Source: Talpa occidentalis (lineage: Eukaryota; Chordata; Mammalia; Eulipotyphla; Talpidae). From it: a stretch of DNA of 64,000 nt. A model generated the notes under the pieces. The model did not search any database, was not told the DNA's origin, and worked only from the letters and a program-made list of their open reading frames with translations. Positions 36,617-48,304 of the stretch are shown piece by piece (position 1 is the first letter of the stretch; every line of letters starts with the position of its first letter). The position numbers and the translations under genes are program-made. The stretch lies in the NCBI RefSeq assembly GCF_014898055.3, contig NW_023604861.1:99512083-99576082 (forward strand), read 5' to 3'.

Positions 36617-37238
36617 AAGTGAAATTAAACCTTAGAAATCATTGGGTTACTGATGTCTCACATAAGTTACTTTTAGAAACTAGGCTAGCATTCTGCCACT
36701 GAGAATTATAAACCCTGTTAAGGATACTAAGGTTTTGTTTATTCTCTTGTACAAAAGAATGAATTTGACTAGGGGTCTTAAATACAAGAACAAGGTTACA
36801 AAGAAAGTGTCTTTGCTAAGCAGTACCACTTATTCTAACTATTTGAATAATGAATTGATACTAATAAAGGAATAGAAACAGACTATTGAGGTCTTCCAGA
36901 CAAGGGAAAATTCAAAAGTGTATATTTACATCACTGGAATAGATGAGCTGTAGAGCACCCACAGCACCCAAAAATTTGGGGAGAAGACATCAGATTGGTC
37001 TGGAATTCTGTCAGTCAACATTCAGGTCTCCTTCAAATCTAAGGGAAGTGATGATGAAATGCATAATTATAGATTCACAATAAGTTGCAAAAAATACTAC
37101 AGAGAGACCCTTGGTCTCCCTCACTTGGTTATCCCAGTGGTTACTTTAATGTTTATTTTTTAAGTTTTTACATTTGGAAAAGATAATCAACTGTCATTTG
37201 TTTTAAACTTTTTCTTGCCCCCTTTTGTCCAGTGAACA
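36617..37238. other. Unrecognised intergenic sequence
   Basis: No gene recognised. Confidence 0.35.
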
Positions 37239-37251
37239 AAAGTATTATAAC

Positions 37252-37530
37252 TTGGCCTCCCCAGTGGTGCAGCGGTTGAGTGCTGGGTTGCGAAGCTGTC
37301 CACAGCCTCTGCAGTGCCAGTTCAATCCCCAGCCACTGGAGGAGGGTCCCACATGGTGCACAGACCTCTCTTGCTGCCCGCTGCTCCCCTTAGCAGTGTA
37401 CTTCCGTCCTTCTGCCTGCTCTGCTCCCCGCTCTGGCTCTGGTGAATTCTCTCACCCTCCCGCACTTCTGACTGTACCCAGTGCTTGTATAAATAAATAA
37501 AAATAAATCTTTTAAAAAAATTCTAAAAAT
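37252..37530 (+). mobile_element. tRNA-derived SINE (young type)
   Basis: TSD AAAGTATTATAAC lies at 37239-37251 and 37531-37543. A box TGGTGCAGCGGTTGAG; the B box has mutated to AGTTCAATCC. Confidence 0.93.
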
Positions 37531-37543
37531 AAAGTATTATAAC

Positions 37544-38756
37544 AAAGATTCTCTTATTCAAGGGGTTGGGGTAATTGTTAACTAGTTCATGGGAAATGTA
37601 GGGACCACACAAAAAAATATGAAACATAGATCTTACATACCTCATTTTAATTTGGTTCATTTAAAAATGTTCATCCTTCTATCTTTTGATATTGGATTAT
37701 AAAATATCGTGGTTAAATGGAAATGATGTATTGTCTATAAAGTATTATTTTGCCTGATCAGATTGATTCCATTTTACCTATTAGAGGAGCTATTTTCTAA
37801 ATCTGTGCATTGTAGGTTACTGATAGACATGCATATTATTTCCTGTCTGTTAGAGATGGACTTCCCTCATCCCCATGGAAAAGTCAGTCTGTGTTCATTT
37901 GTGCATTTAATTCAACATTACTTTACTCCATATATAAAAAAATTAAATTTTTCCTTTGAAGCAGTTATAATATCTGCCTGATTCTGTTATTTGATGAGTT
38001 TAATAACAAATCTTAACATTTGTTCATTTTTACATGAACAAAAATAAAAATCATTCCTCTATTCTAAATAACTGTTTGTCTTTTGTTAGGATTTTAACCA
38101 CTCCTAATTCACTAACAATGTTATTTAGTGACACCACCATCTAGTATTTTCAAAGCATTCAACCTAGGTTTCACAGGAATAAGAACTTTTTTGTTTTTAC
38201 ACTGAGTTTCTATTTTATAAGTTCATTAAATAATGTACAACTAATCTAGTCGACATAAGTAGATTTGAGAACAAATATATCTGGCTTGAGAGGCATACAG
38301 CTTAACTGGCTGGAGAAAAACTTGGATGCTTCTGCCCTTCCCAGTCCCTGGAGCTGTAGTATTATGGTCAGTGGGCGAACTCCAAGTCCGTTAACTTGGG
38401 AATATGCTAAGCAGATGCTCGCTAAGAGAGTTTGTGATGGGGACTGGCTGAATTTTCTCTAGATTTCTTTCTCTCCTGGGCATTCAGCTAGAAAAAACAT
38501 GCTCACCTCTCTTGCAGTTAGTATGGCCATGGGTTGAATTCTAGCCAATTGAATTTATGTGAAAATGATAACTGCTCCTCTAGGTGGGCTCATAGAAATC
38601 TCTCACATATCACTTTCTTTCCTCTACTGCCACCTTGATGGAGATATGTACCTTGAAAGTCAGTGATAAAATGGTAGCATCAGAAGACATAGAGCCTGAC
38701 CCCTAGATCACTTGTTGGAGGACCTACTGATTGGGAATATCACTTTGGGCTTTTTG
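37544..38756. other. Unrecognised intergenic sequence
   Basis: No gene or named repeat recognised. Confidence 0.35.
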
Positions 38757-38916
38757 TTCATGTGCCTTCTCCAGGTCTCCTCCTGGCTCTCCATCCTGCT
38801 TCCTTCCTTCCTCAGTCTCCTCCGCAGCTTCTTCTCTCCCTGCTCAGCTCCACCCTCCATTTGAGTAGGGCAGGGAACCTGGAACCTCCCCCTTTCCTGG
38901 GGACCACCCTATAACA
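38757..38916 (-). mobile_element. Inverted 5' part of a rearranged LTR-A
   Basis: This is the reverse complement of the first ~160 bp of LTR-A. It ends at 38916 with the LTR terminus (CCTATAACA) followed by ATTG, the complement of the 4-bp TSD CAAT found at the other end of the element (39754-39757). Confidence 0.92.
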
Positions 38917-39048
38917 ATTGTAGAATAATTTCTGTCCTTGGGCCGCTCTAGATCTGTTTCAATGATGCCCGCTGCTGTAACAAGCAAACCCAAAAATACA
39001 TACTGGTTTAAACAAGGGCAGTTAATATCTCAATCACAACTCTCCATA
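38917..39048 (-). other. Inverted flank of the rearranged LTR-A
   Basis: 132 bp between the inverted LTR piece and the inverted copy of 35480-35699. Because the LTR terminus and TSD base order are inverted with it, this should be the original upstream flank turned round. Confidence 0.7.
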
Positions 39049-39259
39049 TTTTCTTTAATAAATATGCGTTATTTTATAATTTGAAGACCAAATAACCATT
39101 TTCTAGTAAAATGAAAATGCATCTGGAATATTATTTATGATATAAAAAGCAGACACTGAGCAATTCTTTAAGAATGTTTATGTGATTGCTTATCTCTACA
39201 TAAGCTATCGTTGGGAGACTCAAGACTGCAATATTGGTTGTCTCCAGGGAGGGGAAGTG
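39049..39259 (-). repeat. Arm 2 of the inverted duplication
   Basis: Reverse complement of 35480-35699. It abuts the forward LTR-A piece at 39259 with a one- or two-base overlap. Confidence 0.92.
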
Positions 39260-39753
39260 AAGGAAGCAGGATGGAGAGCCAGGAGGAGACCTGGAGGAGG
39301 CACATGGAATGGAGAGACATGTGAAGAAATTGTGTTTGTCTTTTGGTCGTGGACTGGCTGACACAGATGTGGGTGAGAGACCCAAGGGGAGGTGACAATG
39401 GTGGTTTTTATCTTGATTTTGATTTTGCTCTTTTCCTTCTGGGCTTGTCTGGTTGTTTCTGACCCTTTTCTGTGGGTCCCCACTAGGAGATGCTTTAGAC
39501 TTGTGGCAGGCTTTGGGGTCTTGCTCTGGGCCAATCCAATTTGGATGGAGTTTTACCCACGAGGGGACGGATAACTTTGGGTGCTTGATTTAGAAACTAG
39601 ATTCTTTGCCTTTCTTGTATTGTTTCCTAGTTGTATTAAAGTTCCTTCCCATTAAAGTCTCATGTGTTTTGTGTTGATGTGGCGGATGGCAGAACCCATT
39701 TAGAATAGGCAGGTTTGCGGGGTTTGGGCTGCCCCTCTCCCTGCCCTGTAACA
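39259..39753 (+). mobile_element. Forward 3' part of the rearranged LTR-A
   Basis: It runs from GAAGGAAGCAGGATGGAGAG to GCCCTGTAACA and is followed by CAAT. The first 50 bp (39259-39308) also occur inverted at 38757-38806. The poly-A signal ATTAAA is near 39636. It contains a 58-codon open frame (39398-39574) discussed in the findings. It is an endogenous retrovirus LTR without viral genes. Confidence 0.92.
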
Positions 39754-39757
39754 CAAT

Positions 39758-40304
39758 TATCAGATTTATGATGCTTGGCTTATCAACCTGCAAAGTGTAG
39801 TTTCTATTTAAACAGAGGGCCAACTTACTACAATAATCAATTGTGTAGTCACTCAGATACCCATGTGTATTAAAATATAGGGAATGATATGCCCCATATA
39901 CCAGACAATTATGTTTTATTTTTAAGTTGAGATAACAATGTTTTACAGCACTATATTGATTTAAGGGAGTAGGTTCATACCTTCTCAGATGTGTGTCACC
40001 AACCCTAGCCACCACCAACATACCCATAACCAGACACCTAATTTTATCCAGCCAATTAACACAAAGGGAGAAACAATTACTTTTTGCTTCTATTATTTAA
40101 ATGAATTTATTCTTTCACAGAATAGCTCTAAGGAATTTCTTTTATGTATTAGTCACATTAGTCCTTTGAAGTGTTCTTTCAGGAAATGCAATTGAGATCC
40201 TAAAGAATGAGGTTTTCGGCTTTGCAAGAGATTAGAGCTTGGCATTCCTCATGAAGTCAGAAAACTCCCTCTAAGAGAGAAGAAGCCTGTTAATATATTC
40301 TTTT
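39758..40304. other. Unrecognised intergenic sequence
   Basis: No gene recognised. Confidence 0.35.
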
Positions 40305-40321
40305 AAAACTATCCTTTTGTA

Positions 40322-40928
40322 GGAACTCTTCTGCACTGTTGGTGGGAGTGCAAACTGGTCCAACCACTGTGGAAAGCTGTATGGAGATTTCTGGACCTAC
40401 TAAACATAGAGCTTCCATATGATCCAGCAATTCCACTCCTAGGTATTTACCCAAAGGACACAGAAACATCAATTCCAAAGAACACCTGCACCCCTATGTT
40501 TATAGCAGCACTGTTTACAATAGCTAAGCTTTGGAAACAACCCAAATGCCCAAAAATAGATGACTGGATCAAGAAGATGTGGTACATATATACCATGGAA
40601 TATTACTCAGCATTCAAAAAAGATAAACACATGCAATTTGCAGCAACATGGATGGCGCTGGAAGGGATCATGCTCAGCGAAATAAGCCAAAAAGAAAAAG
40701 AAAAATACCGGATGGTCTCACTCATAGCAGGAATCTAGAAAACTTAAATAAGGGACCAGGAAAATGAATAACTATAAGAAAGTGAAAATCAAAATCAACA
40801 AAAAACTATGAACCAGAGACACTTTTAGGGGGCGGGGGTGGGAGGGGAGGGATTGGGGTCAGAATGGGGGGGCTGCAATTGTATGGGGAATATAACAATA
40901 AAATTTATTAAAAAAAAAAAAAAAAAAA

Positions 40929-40959
<31 letters not shown>

Positions 40960-40960
40960 T
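40322..40960 (+). mobile_element. Very young 5'-truncated L1-G
   Basis: TSD AAAACTATCCTTTTGTA lies at 40305-40321 and 40961-40977, 17 bp and perfect. The insertion point TT|AAAA is the preferred L1 endonuclease site. The body is almost base-for-base the last 580 bp of L1-A, including the G-rich 3' UTR tract. The ~50-base tail is almost pure A with single T interruptions. Confidence 0.96.
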
Positions 40961-40973
40961 AAAACTATCCTTT

Positions 40974-41564
40974 TGTAACAGGGTGGTCCCCAGGAAAGGG
41001 GGAGGTTCCCTGCCCCACCCAAGGGAGGGTGGAGCTGAGCAGGGAGAGGAAAAGCTGCAGAGGAGACTGAGGAAGGAAGCAGGATGGAGCCAGAAGGAGA
41101 CCTGGAGGAGGCACATGAATCCTAGAGACACGTGAAGAAACTGAGCTTGTATTTTGGTCGTGGACTGGGTGACGCAGATGTGGGTGAGACCCATGGGGAG
41201 GAGACAATGGCAGCTTTTATCTTGATATTGATTTTGCTCTTTTCCTTCTGGGCTTGTCTGGTTGTTTCTGACCCTTTTTTTTGTGGGTCCCCACTGGCAG
41301 GTGCTTTAGACTTGTGGCAGGCTTTGGGGCCTTGCTCTGGGCCAATCCTGCTTGGGTGGACTTTTACCCACGAGGGGACGGGTGACTTTGGGTGATTGAT
41401 TTAGAAACTAGTTTCTTTGCCTTTCCTGTATTGTTTCCTAATTGTATTAAAGTTCCTTCCCATCAAAGTGTCATATGTTTTGTGTTGATGCGGCGGATGG
41501 CAGAACCCATTTAGAATAGGCAGGTTTGCGGGGTTTGGGCTGCCCCTCTCTCTGTCCTATAACA
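40974..41564 (+). mobile_element. Solo LTR-A
   Basis: 591 bp, TGTAACAGGGTG to GTCCTATAACA, with 4-bp TSD CTTT (40970-40973, 41565-41568). The termini form an imperfect inverted repeat (TGTWAYAGG / CCTATAACA). The poly-A signal ATTAAA is near 41446. A 4-bp TSD suggests a class I (gamma-like) retrovirus. L1-G inserted four bases into its 5' end, so TGTA is duplicated at 40318-40321. Confidence 0.93.
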
Positions 41565-41568
41565 CTTT

Positions 41569-42473
41569 CAGCTAATGAGGACTTCATAAGACAAAAAGTA
41601 GCATTTAGATCATGACTCAAATTTTGCTTAAATATTTACTCAGTTAAAAATCAACAATTCTCCTTCCTTTACCTGTTAATGATTCAAGAACCCTGTTAAT
41701 TCATTGATTAGAAGGAAGGGCAAAAGTGAAACTAAGCTGAAATACCAGGTTCTGGGACTGGAGGGTGGGACTCCTTCCTGTGGAAAGCTCAGGGTGAATG
41801 AAGGCTAGAGGACTCAGCCTGCTCTTGTGAAGCCTCAGCCACCACAGGGAAAGAAGAGGATAGAGCATTCTTCCTTAAATTACTGAGCTCTGAAAAAGCA
41901 TGACTATTAGCCCACTCCCAGGAGCAGAATGGCCCCTGTATACCTCCCCCATTCAGCAATTCCTGCTCAGCCCCTCTGAACAACCATACAGGCCTTAAGG
42001 ATACTGTATAAAAATGCTTCCATTTTCTGACTGAGGTTTTATGTATATCCTACTCATTTCTTGAAAGGCAGTGAGCTACAGTTAAAAACCCATCCCTTAT
42101 GCCCACAAAAGTGTTGAGAATGAAGTAGAATAACAATAGTTGAGAGCTGAAAGGGATAGAAAGCTTACCAGAAAGATACTCTAGTTGAGCATAAGAAAAG
42201 AAAGGAAAAGAAAGGAAACTACTAACTCAACAAAATGCACACATTTCCATAGTACTGAACTTCGAGGGCAGTTTGTGGGCATTTGAATTAGGATTTATGA
42301 CAATAATGGTGTCTTTAACAGATAGTTTTATAACATCTAATCTTCAAATGATCATTATTGTATTAACAATTTACAGAACCACTTTGGCATATAACATTAT
42401 GAATCCTATCTCTGTGACAACACTTCTTTTTGAGTAAGGAAATCTTATATATAATTTTAGATGAACTAGGACG

Positions 42474-42520
<47 letters not shown>

Positions 42521-42981
42521 AACTCTCTGTATAGTCCACGTACCCAGTTCACTAAATTCAATCAGGCAACCTGCTCTCTCCTGCATTTCCCAGGAGATTT
42601 GTGGAAGGCAGAGTGCCAGAAACTCTTTCTGGCTACTGTTCTCCATACCTACACACCTTGGCTTGTATGACAAAATTCCCACTGCCCAGGAATTTCCCTT
42701 AGTTTTCCATATCTTCATCATTACAAGTGGTTATATGACTTTCTATGGTCAATGGCCCATGAGTGGAAGGAAATATATGAATGCATCAATGTCATTGTGT
42801 GTGTTTTAACATAAAGTGTGCTATTTTGCATCTATTTGTTCTGCATCTTGATTTTTAAAAAACTCAACAGCATACCTTGGAAATCTATATCACTCCAAAT
42901 AAACTTACCTCAGTCTTTTAAATAATCCTGTCTCAAAGAGAACATACCATAATTTCAACTACCTCCTTATCAATGGACATT
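41569..42981. repeat. Unrecognised sequence with (GT)21 microsatellite
   Basis: A pure GT run spans 42476-42517. The open frames it creates are artefacts. No gene otherwise. Confidence 0.6.
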
Positions 42982-43000
42982 TAGATCATCTCCATTTTTA

Positions 43001-43264
43001 AAAAAGATTTATTTATTTATGCATACAAGAATTGGGGTACTGGCCAGACAGGGTTCAGGGGGTGAGAGGATTCACCAGAGACAGAGTGGGGAGCAGAACA
43101 GGCAGACCAACTAAAATACACTGCTGAAGGGAGCAGGGGGCGAGTCAGGAGAGGTCTGCTGCACCATGTGGGCAGCTCCCTGGCTGGGGATAAAACTCGT
43201 GCATCAGTGGCGGCGGACAGCTTCATAGGTTGCGTCTTAAACCCTTGCACCACCAGGGAGGCCC
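43001..43264 (-). mobile_element. tRNA-derived SINE (older type)
   Basis: TSD TAGATCATCTCCATTTTTA (42982) and TAGATGATCTCTATTTTTT (43265). Diverged older-type copy. Confidence 0.9.
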
Positions 43265-43284
43265 TAGATGATCTCTATTTTTTA

Positions 43285-44419
43285 CAATCATAAACATACT
43301 TTTGTGTGTTCTCAAGGAAACCTGGAAGTGGAATTGCTGGCAGAGAGGGGTGTACTTTTATAAATTTTAAAGCATAACTAAAAAGTTTCTATTTAATTAA
43401 ATTTGCTGGTATCTTACTTAGGATTTTTATAGTTATATTCATTGATGAGAATGTTCTAGTTCTTTTAATTATACAACTCTTTCCTCTCTTATTTTCACTC
43501 CTCAAGAAGTAGGAATGCTGATCTCATTGGTTGAGATTCCAGGACACTGATGGTGCCAGTTTCCGCTTGTGAAGTTAGCCACCTGGGTGTGGTTCTTGCT
43601 CTGGCATTTGGCTCTTTTGCAAAGGGTAAAAGAGGGCAGCCAGACCAGATCTGGCCCCTTCTGGTGGGCAGACCCTCTTTTCTTTCCTTTAAAGGGCTGA
43701 ACATTTGCCTCTCTGGGCTCACCATGGTGCGTGTAGAAAAATCTGAGTGAAGCTCTCTCCTTGAGCCAAGTACTGTACCCACACAGCATTGCCAGGTCAC
43801 CCTGTTCTCAGGGTTAAAGGGAACTAAAATAAGGACATGCCTTATTGCCTACTGCCATTGTCCAGTGAGTATGATCCTCTCCTCAGGAATGGCAGGAAGA
43901 GGATAACAGGACAAAAGCAAGAGTCAGGTGCATCCCTGGAAGTATTACCATATGATCAAAATCTCATCCCAGGAATATTATCTTCAACTGTTTATAGTAT
44001 AAGTATTTGTTTTGAAAAATGATCTTAAATTTCTCAGATTTGGGAACTTTTGTTTAGAGAAAATATTTCTGTTCAACTCTTCTTAAAGTAGTGATTGATA
44101 TATGATAGTAAACTAAAAGGTATCCAGTTTATTTAAAAGTAATGTCACATTGCAATGGTGTTGGTTAACAGGAAGTGTGGAGAGAGGGGTAATTAGAAAA
44201 TAGAGCTGATTTTTGCCATTTAAAATTGAATGTGATCTGTTAAAAAACAAAAACCCCTCAACATTTAATTTCACACAAATTCTGTGAGGTTTCCATCGTG
44301 GCATTAATACCTAGTTCTAAATGAACACCACAACTGAGAGGACAGATAATTTCTTTTGGAGAAAACTAAAGCCAACAGCTGTTCAACATAGCATGTGATT
44401 AAGAGGTAATTAAGAAGGC
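43285..44419. other. Unrecognised intergenic sequence
   Basis: 43495-43800 is richer in GC and has overlapping open frames on both strands, but no domain, exon boundary or family that I recognise. Confidence 0.35.
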
Positions 44420-44630
44420 AGGGCTTGCCTTCATGTCTGGGTTGAGTGGCTAGCTGAGTGGCTCTGGAGAAACTGCCTAATCTTATATCTCAGTTTATCT
44501 GTAAAATGGGGATAATTATGGTATTTTTGTCATGGGGCTTTTTAAGAGTCAAATGAAGTGATATATTTAAAGTATTTTGAACATTGTCTGGCATTCAATA
44601 AATACAAGCTATTACTTTTAAATGTTGATT
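44420..44630 (+). mobile_element. MIR element
   Basis: GGAGAAACTGCCTAATCTTA, CAGTTTATCTGTAAAATGGG and GGCATTCAATAAATACAAGC is the MIR order. Confidence 0.8.
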
Positions 44631-45319
44631 AAAACTGAATAGAGTTGTCAAAGGTAGAACAGTTATACCTAAAATTCTATTCCTCACAGAAGATGAGAGG
44701 AGAGTCAGAGGTCTCCACTCACTCTCCGCACGGTGAGCACAAAATTGAGAAACATCATAATATAGAGAAATATTTGTTTGGACTTAGCTTTCTCCCACTC
44801 CCACCACCCTCTCTCAAGGAAACCCTGGCAATCAAAACAACCCTGGACCAATAGTGGCAACCAAGGTTCCACAGTGACAGCTGCTAGATTTCATTGCTTT
44901 GCTCCTCCACTTTCTGCCTTCCCTTCAGAAGAAGTGTGGCAGTGTTAATCCCACCTCAGACTCTTCTCCATACACACATACAAATCCCTTGAATTAACAT
45001 TCCACTTTTTCCGTGGCCCTAGATTTTATTGTAAGCTTAGGAAAATTGTTTTTCTTCCTATTTCATTTATCTTTCTTCTTCCCCCCACCAATATTCTAAT
45101 CATAATCATAAGCCCAGGTAGTGTGGTAATAGACTTGTTTAAAGAAAAAGAAGACTATTCAAGTTGAAAAGCAAACAGCACAAAGGTCAGATGACAATGT
45201 AAATGCTGTCACAAGGCAGGACACAGCTGCCAAGGGTGTGTACTCACCACTGATGCTCTGAGTCTGCATAGGTGGAGGGATATTATTGGTGTTGAAGTGT
45301 AGGTGGGAGTTTCATTAAG
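44631..45319. other. Unrecognised intergenic sequence
   Basis: No gene recognised. Confidence 0.35.
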
Positions 45320-45333
45320 AGAGAAGAGCTTGA

Positions 45334-45573
45334 GGGCCTCCCCTGGTGGCACAGCAGTTGAGCGCTGGGCTGGGAAGCTGCCAGCAGCCTCTTCAGGGAG
45401 GGTCCCACGTGGCGCACAGACCTCTCCTGTCACTCCCGCTGTTCCCTTCAGCAGTGTATTTAGTTAGTCTGCCTGTTCTACTCCCCACTCTAGTGAATTC
45501 TCTCACCCTCCCACACTTCTGACTGTACCCAATGCTTGTATAAATAAATAAATAAATCTTTAAAAAAAGAGAG
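45334..45573 (+). mobile_element. tRNA-derived SINE lacking its B box
   Basis: TSD AGAGAAGAGCTTGAG (45320) and AGAAAAGAGTTTGAG (45574). The A box is intact, but the sequence jumps from GCAGCCTCTTCAG to GGAGGGTCCCAC, removing about 30 bp with the B box. Confidence 0.9.
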
Positions 45574-45588
45574 AGAAAAGAGTTTGAG

Positions 45589-46318
45589 CTGACCCTAAAG
45601 GACTTGGGGCTGGGGGAGAGGCTGTGGCTTCCGAATTGTGGTAATAATCCAGGGAAAGGAGTGGTCCAAGGCAGAGACCAGGTTGGTGTCTCTGCTGGAG
45701 AGTTTGTGTTGTGGACAGTGGGTAAAAAGACTGACAGCATAATCTGGGCCTTGAATGGTATACTCAGATTATATGTTACTTTACAGATGGCAGTGATATG
45801 ACTAATACCAATGACTGGGATTGAGGATATGATAAAAATTATGTGTAAAACGGAAATTTTAAACAAATTTGTTAAAGTTCAGTATAATGGTATTTCACAA
45901 CTGTTTTAAAGGTATTCTTATTCCAGATTACTCAGCAGAAAGGAGATGAAATAACCTATGGTAGTTGAACTGAAGTCATCAACTATAACCTTTAACTTTT
46001 CACTTACCTTTCCACAATTTAAACATTTAAATATTTTCATAAGAACATATGTTTATAAGCACATCAGTATAATTGATAGAAATGCAGTCACTACAGTTAC
46101 CTGCAGTTAGTGACAGTGTCTTAGGGAAGGGTGTTGGTGGGGACTGGGGGGCCTTGGTGACTATACATGGCAGTAGGTTTGGTTATGTGGATTCTTTGAG
46201 GATATCCACACATCTCACCCTCATGACCCAAGAATATTAGTCTGGTAAAGTGTGAACAGCAGGGATTAAAGTGGCACACTGGTATATTTCATCTCTTTTG
46301 CACAGAATCTTTACTACT
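45589..46318. other. Unrecognised intergenic sequence
   Basis: No gene recognised. Confidence 0.35.
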
Positions 46319-46336
46319 GTTGCCTATATATTTTTT

Positions 46337-46606
46337 AAGGATTTATTTATTTATGCATACAAGAGCTGGGGTACAGGCCAGAGATGCGGGGAGTGGGTGG
46401 TGGGTGAGAAGATTCACCAGAGACAGAGTGGGGAACAGAACAGGCAGACTGACTGAAACACACTGCTGAGGGATGCAGCAGGTGAGACAGGAGAGGTCTG
46501 CCTCACCATGTGGGTTGCTCCCTGGCCAGGGATTGAACTCGCACTGCAGAGGCTACAGATTGCTTCATAGTGCAGTGCTTAACCCCTTGTGCCACCAGGG
46601 AGGCCC
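46337..46606 (-). mobile_element. tRNA-derived SINE (older type)
   Basis: TSD GTTGCCTATATATTTTT (46319) and GTTGTCTATATTTTTG (46609). Older-type marker GAGCTGGGGTACAGGCCAGA. Confidence 0.9.
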
Positions 46607-46889
46607 ATGTTGTCTATATTTTTGTATGTTTTTTAGTGACATGGTTGACATGTCAATACTTTTTAATTCATAAAGATATTAAAAGAATTTAAGAAAAATA
46701 ATGCCCTGTGGCCGAAGTAAACTTTTCTGTTGGGATTTAGTTCTAATATTATTCAGTTCTAATGTTTATTATGTTTTATTAGATTTCTAACTCAAAAATC
46801 TACAAGTGATCTGGTCACTTCTTGAGTTTTAAAATCTAAAAATATTGCAATATATTAAAGCCAACACTTGCCAGTGGAATCTTTTATTA

Positions 46890-47285
46890 TAAATTTAAAG
46901 GTGATTTTCAAATATTATATAATCTCACTTATATGTGAAATCTAAAAAGAAAAAAATCAAACAAATAGAAAAAGAGACCAGTTTGTGATTTTTAGAAACT
47001 AAGAGAGTATAGGAAGTGGGAATTTCATGAAGGAGTTTGGAAGGTACAAACTTCCAGTTACAAGGTAAATAAGTACTAGGGAGATAATGTATAAAACGGT
47101 AACTATAGTTAACACTGTAAGTTAACATCACAAGGAAAAATAATTTTTTTCTTGTCATATTTATATGAGACGGTGGATGCTAACTAAACTTATGGTAATC
47201 ACTTCACAATATATGAAATTCAAATCATGTTGTACACCTTAAACTTATACGGTGCTGCTTGTCAGTTATATCTCAGTAAAGCTGG
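46890..47285 (+). mobile_element. Ancient L1 3' end
   Basis: TATAATCTCACTTATATGTG, GAGATAATGTATAAAACGGT, ATGTTGTACACCTTAAACTT and TCAGTTATATCTCAGTAAAG match the ancient L1 3' end. A 21-base T-run follows at 47354-47374. Confidence 0.75.
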
Positions 47286-47470
47286 GGATGGTGAAAGCTG
47301 CTGTTCATGAGCACAATTTTGTTTCCCAGTCACTGAGAAAAATCATAGGCAGATTTTTTTTTTTTTTTTTTTTTGCTTACTTGATTAGGTATAACTAAAA
47401 CAAGGGCTATAAATAAAGCTGAATGGAGAAAGTAATGCCTATAGGAATACAGATATCTAAAAGATCAGAG

Positions 47471-48059
47471 TGTTATAGGACAGGGAGAGGGGCAGCCCAA
47501 ACCCTACAAACCTGCCTATTCTAAATGGGTTCTGCCATCCGCCGCATCAACACAAAACATATGAGACTTTAATGGGAAGGAACTTTAATAAAACAATACA
47601 GGAAAGGCAAAGAATCTAGTTTCTAAATCAAGCACTCAAAGTTACCCGTCCCCTCGTGGGTAAAAGTACATCCTTATGGGAATGGCCCAGAGCAAGGCCC
47701 CAAAGCCTGCCCCAAGTCTAAAGCACCTTCCAGTGGGGACCCACAGAAAAGGGTCAGAAACAACCAGACAAGCCCAGACGGAAAAGAGCAAAATCAAAAT
47801 CAAGATAAAAGCTGCCATTGTCACTTCCCCATGGGTCCCACCCACATCTGTGTCACCCAGTCCACGACCAAAAGACAAGCGCAGTTTCTTCACGTGTCTC
47901 TAGGCTCCATGCGCCTCCTCCAGGGCTCCTTCTGGCTCCATCCTACTTCCTTTCTCAGTCTCCTCTGCAGCTTCTTCTCTCTCTGCTCAGCATCACCCTC
48001 CTTTTGGGTGGGGCAGGAAACCTGGAAGCTTCCCCTTTCCTGGGGACTACCCTGTTACA
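47471..48059 (-). mobile_element. Solo LTR-A, antisense
   Basis: 589 bp, plus-strand ends TGTTATAGGACA and CTACCCTGTTACA, with 4-bp TSD AGAG (47467-47470, 48060-48063). It is close in sequence to the copies at 39.3 and 41.0 kb and carries the same 58-codon frame (47642-47818, minus). Confidence 0.93.
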
Positions 48060-48304
48060 AGAGTATTTTTGGTAACTGAAGTTCCTGCTCCCATAATTAC
48101 AAATTTGCAAAACTGCAGCTGCTTTTGCCAGTGTCAGTTCCAACAGCAGGCTCCAGAGCTGAGCGATCAACAACCGCCTCACCTCTTTAAGTCTCTCCCC
48201 ATCAATGATAAAATAAAATATCTCTTCACAGCATTGAGGTTAAAATTAAACAAAACCACACAGCTATAAGTGCTCTACAAACTGTAACATACATAGAAAA
48301 GTAG

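Noticed and set aside
42371..42809. Frames with alternating Cys-Val or Thr-His
   Set aside because: Direct translation of a (GT)n microsatellite.
43495..43800. Overlapping frames of about 100 codons on the minus strand
   Set aside because: No domain, initiation context or splice structure; two frames overlap in the same GC-richer patch, as expected by chance.
40974..48059. Provirus between LTR-A copies
   Set aside because: Each copy has its own 4-bp TSD (CTTT, AGAG, CAAT), so they are separate solo LTRs.
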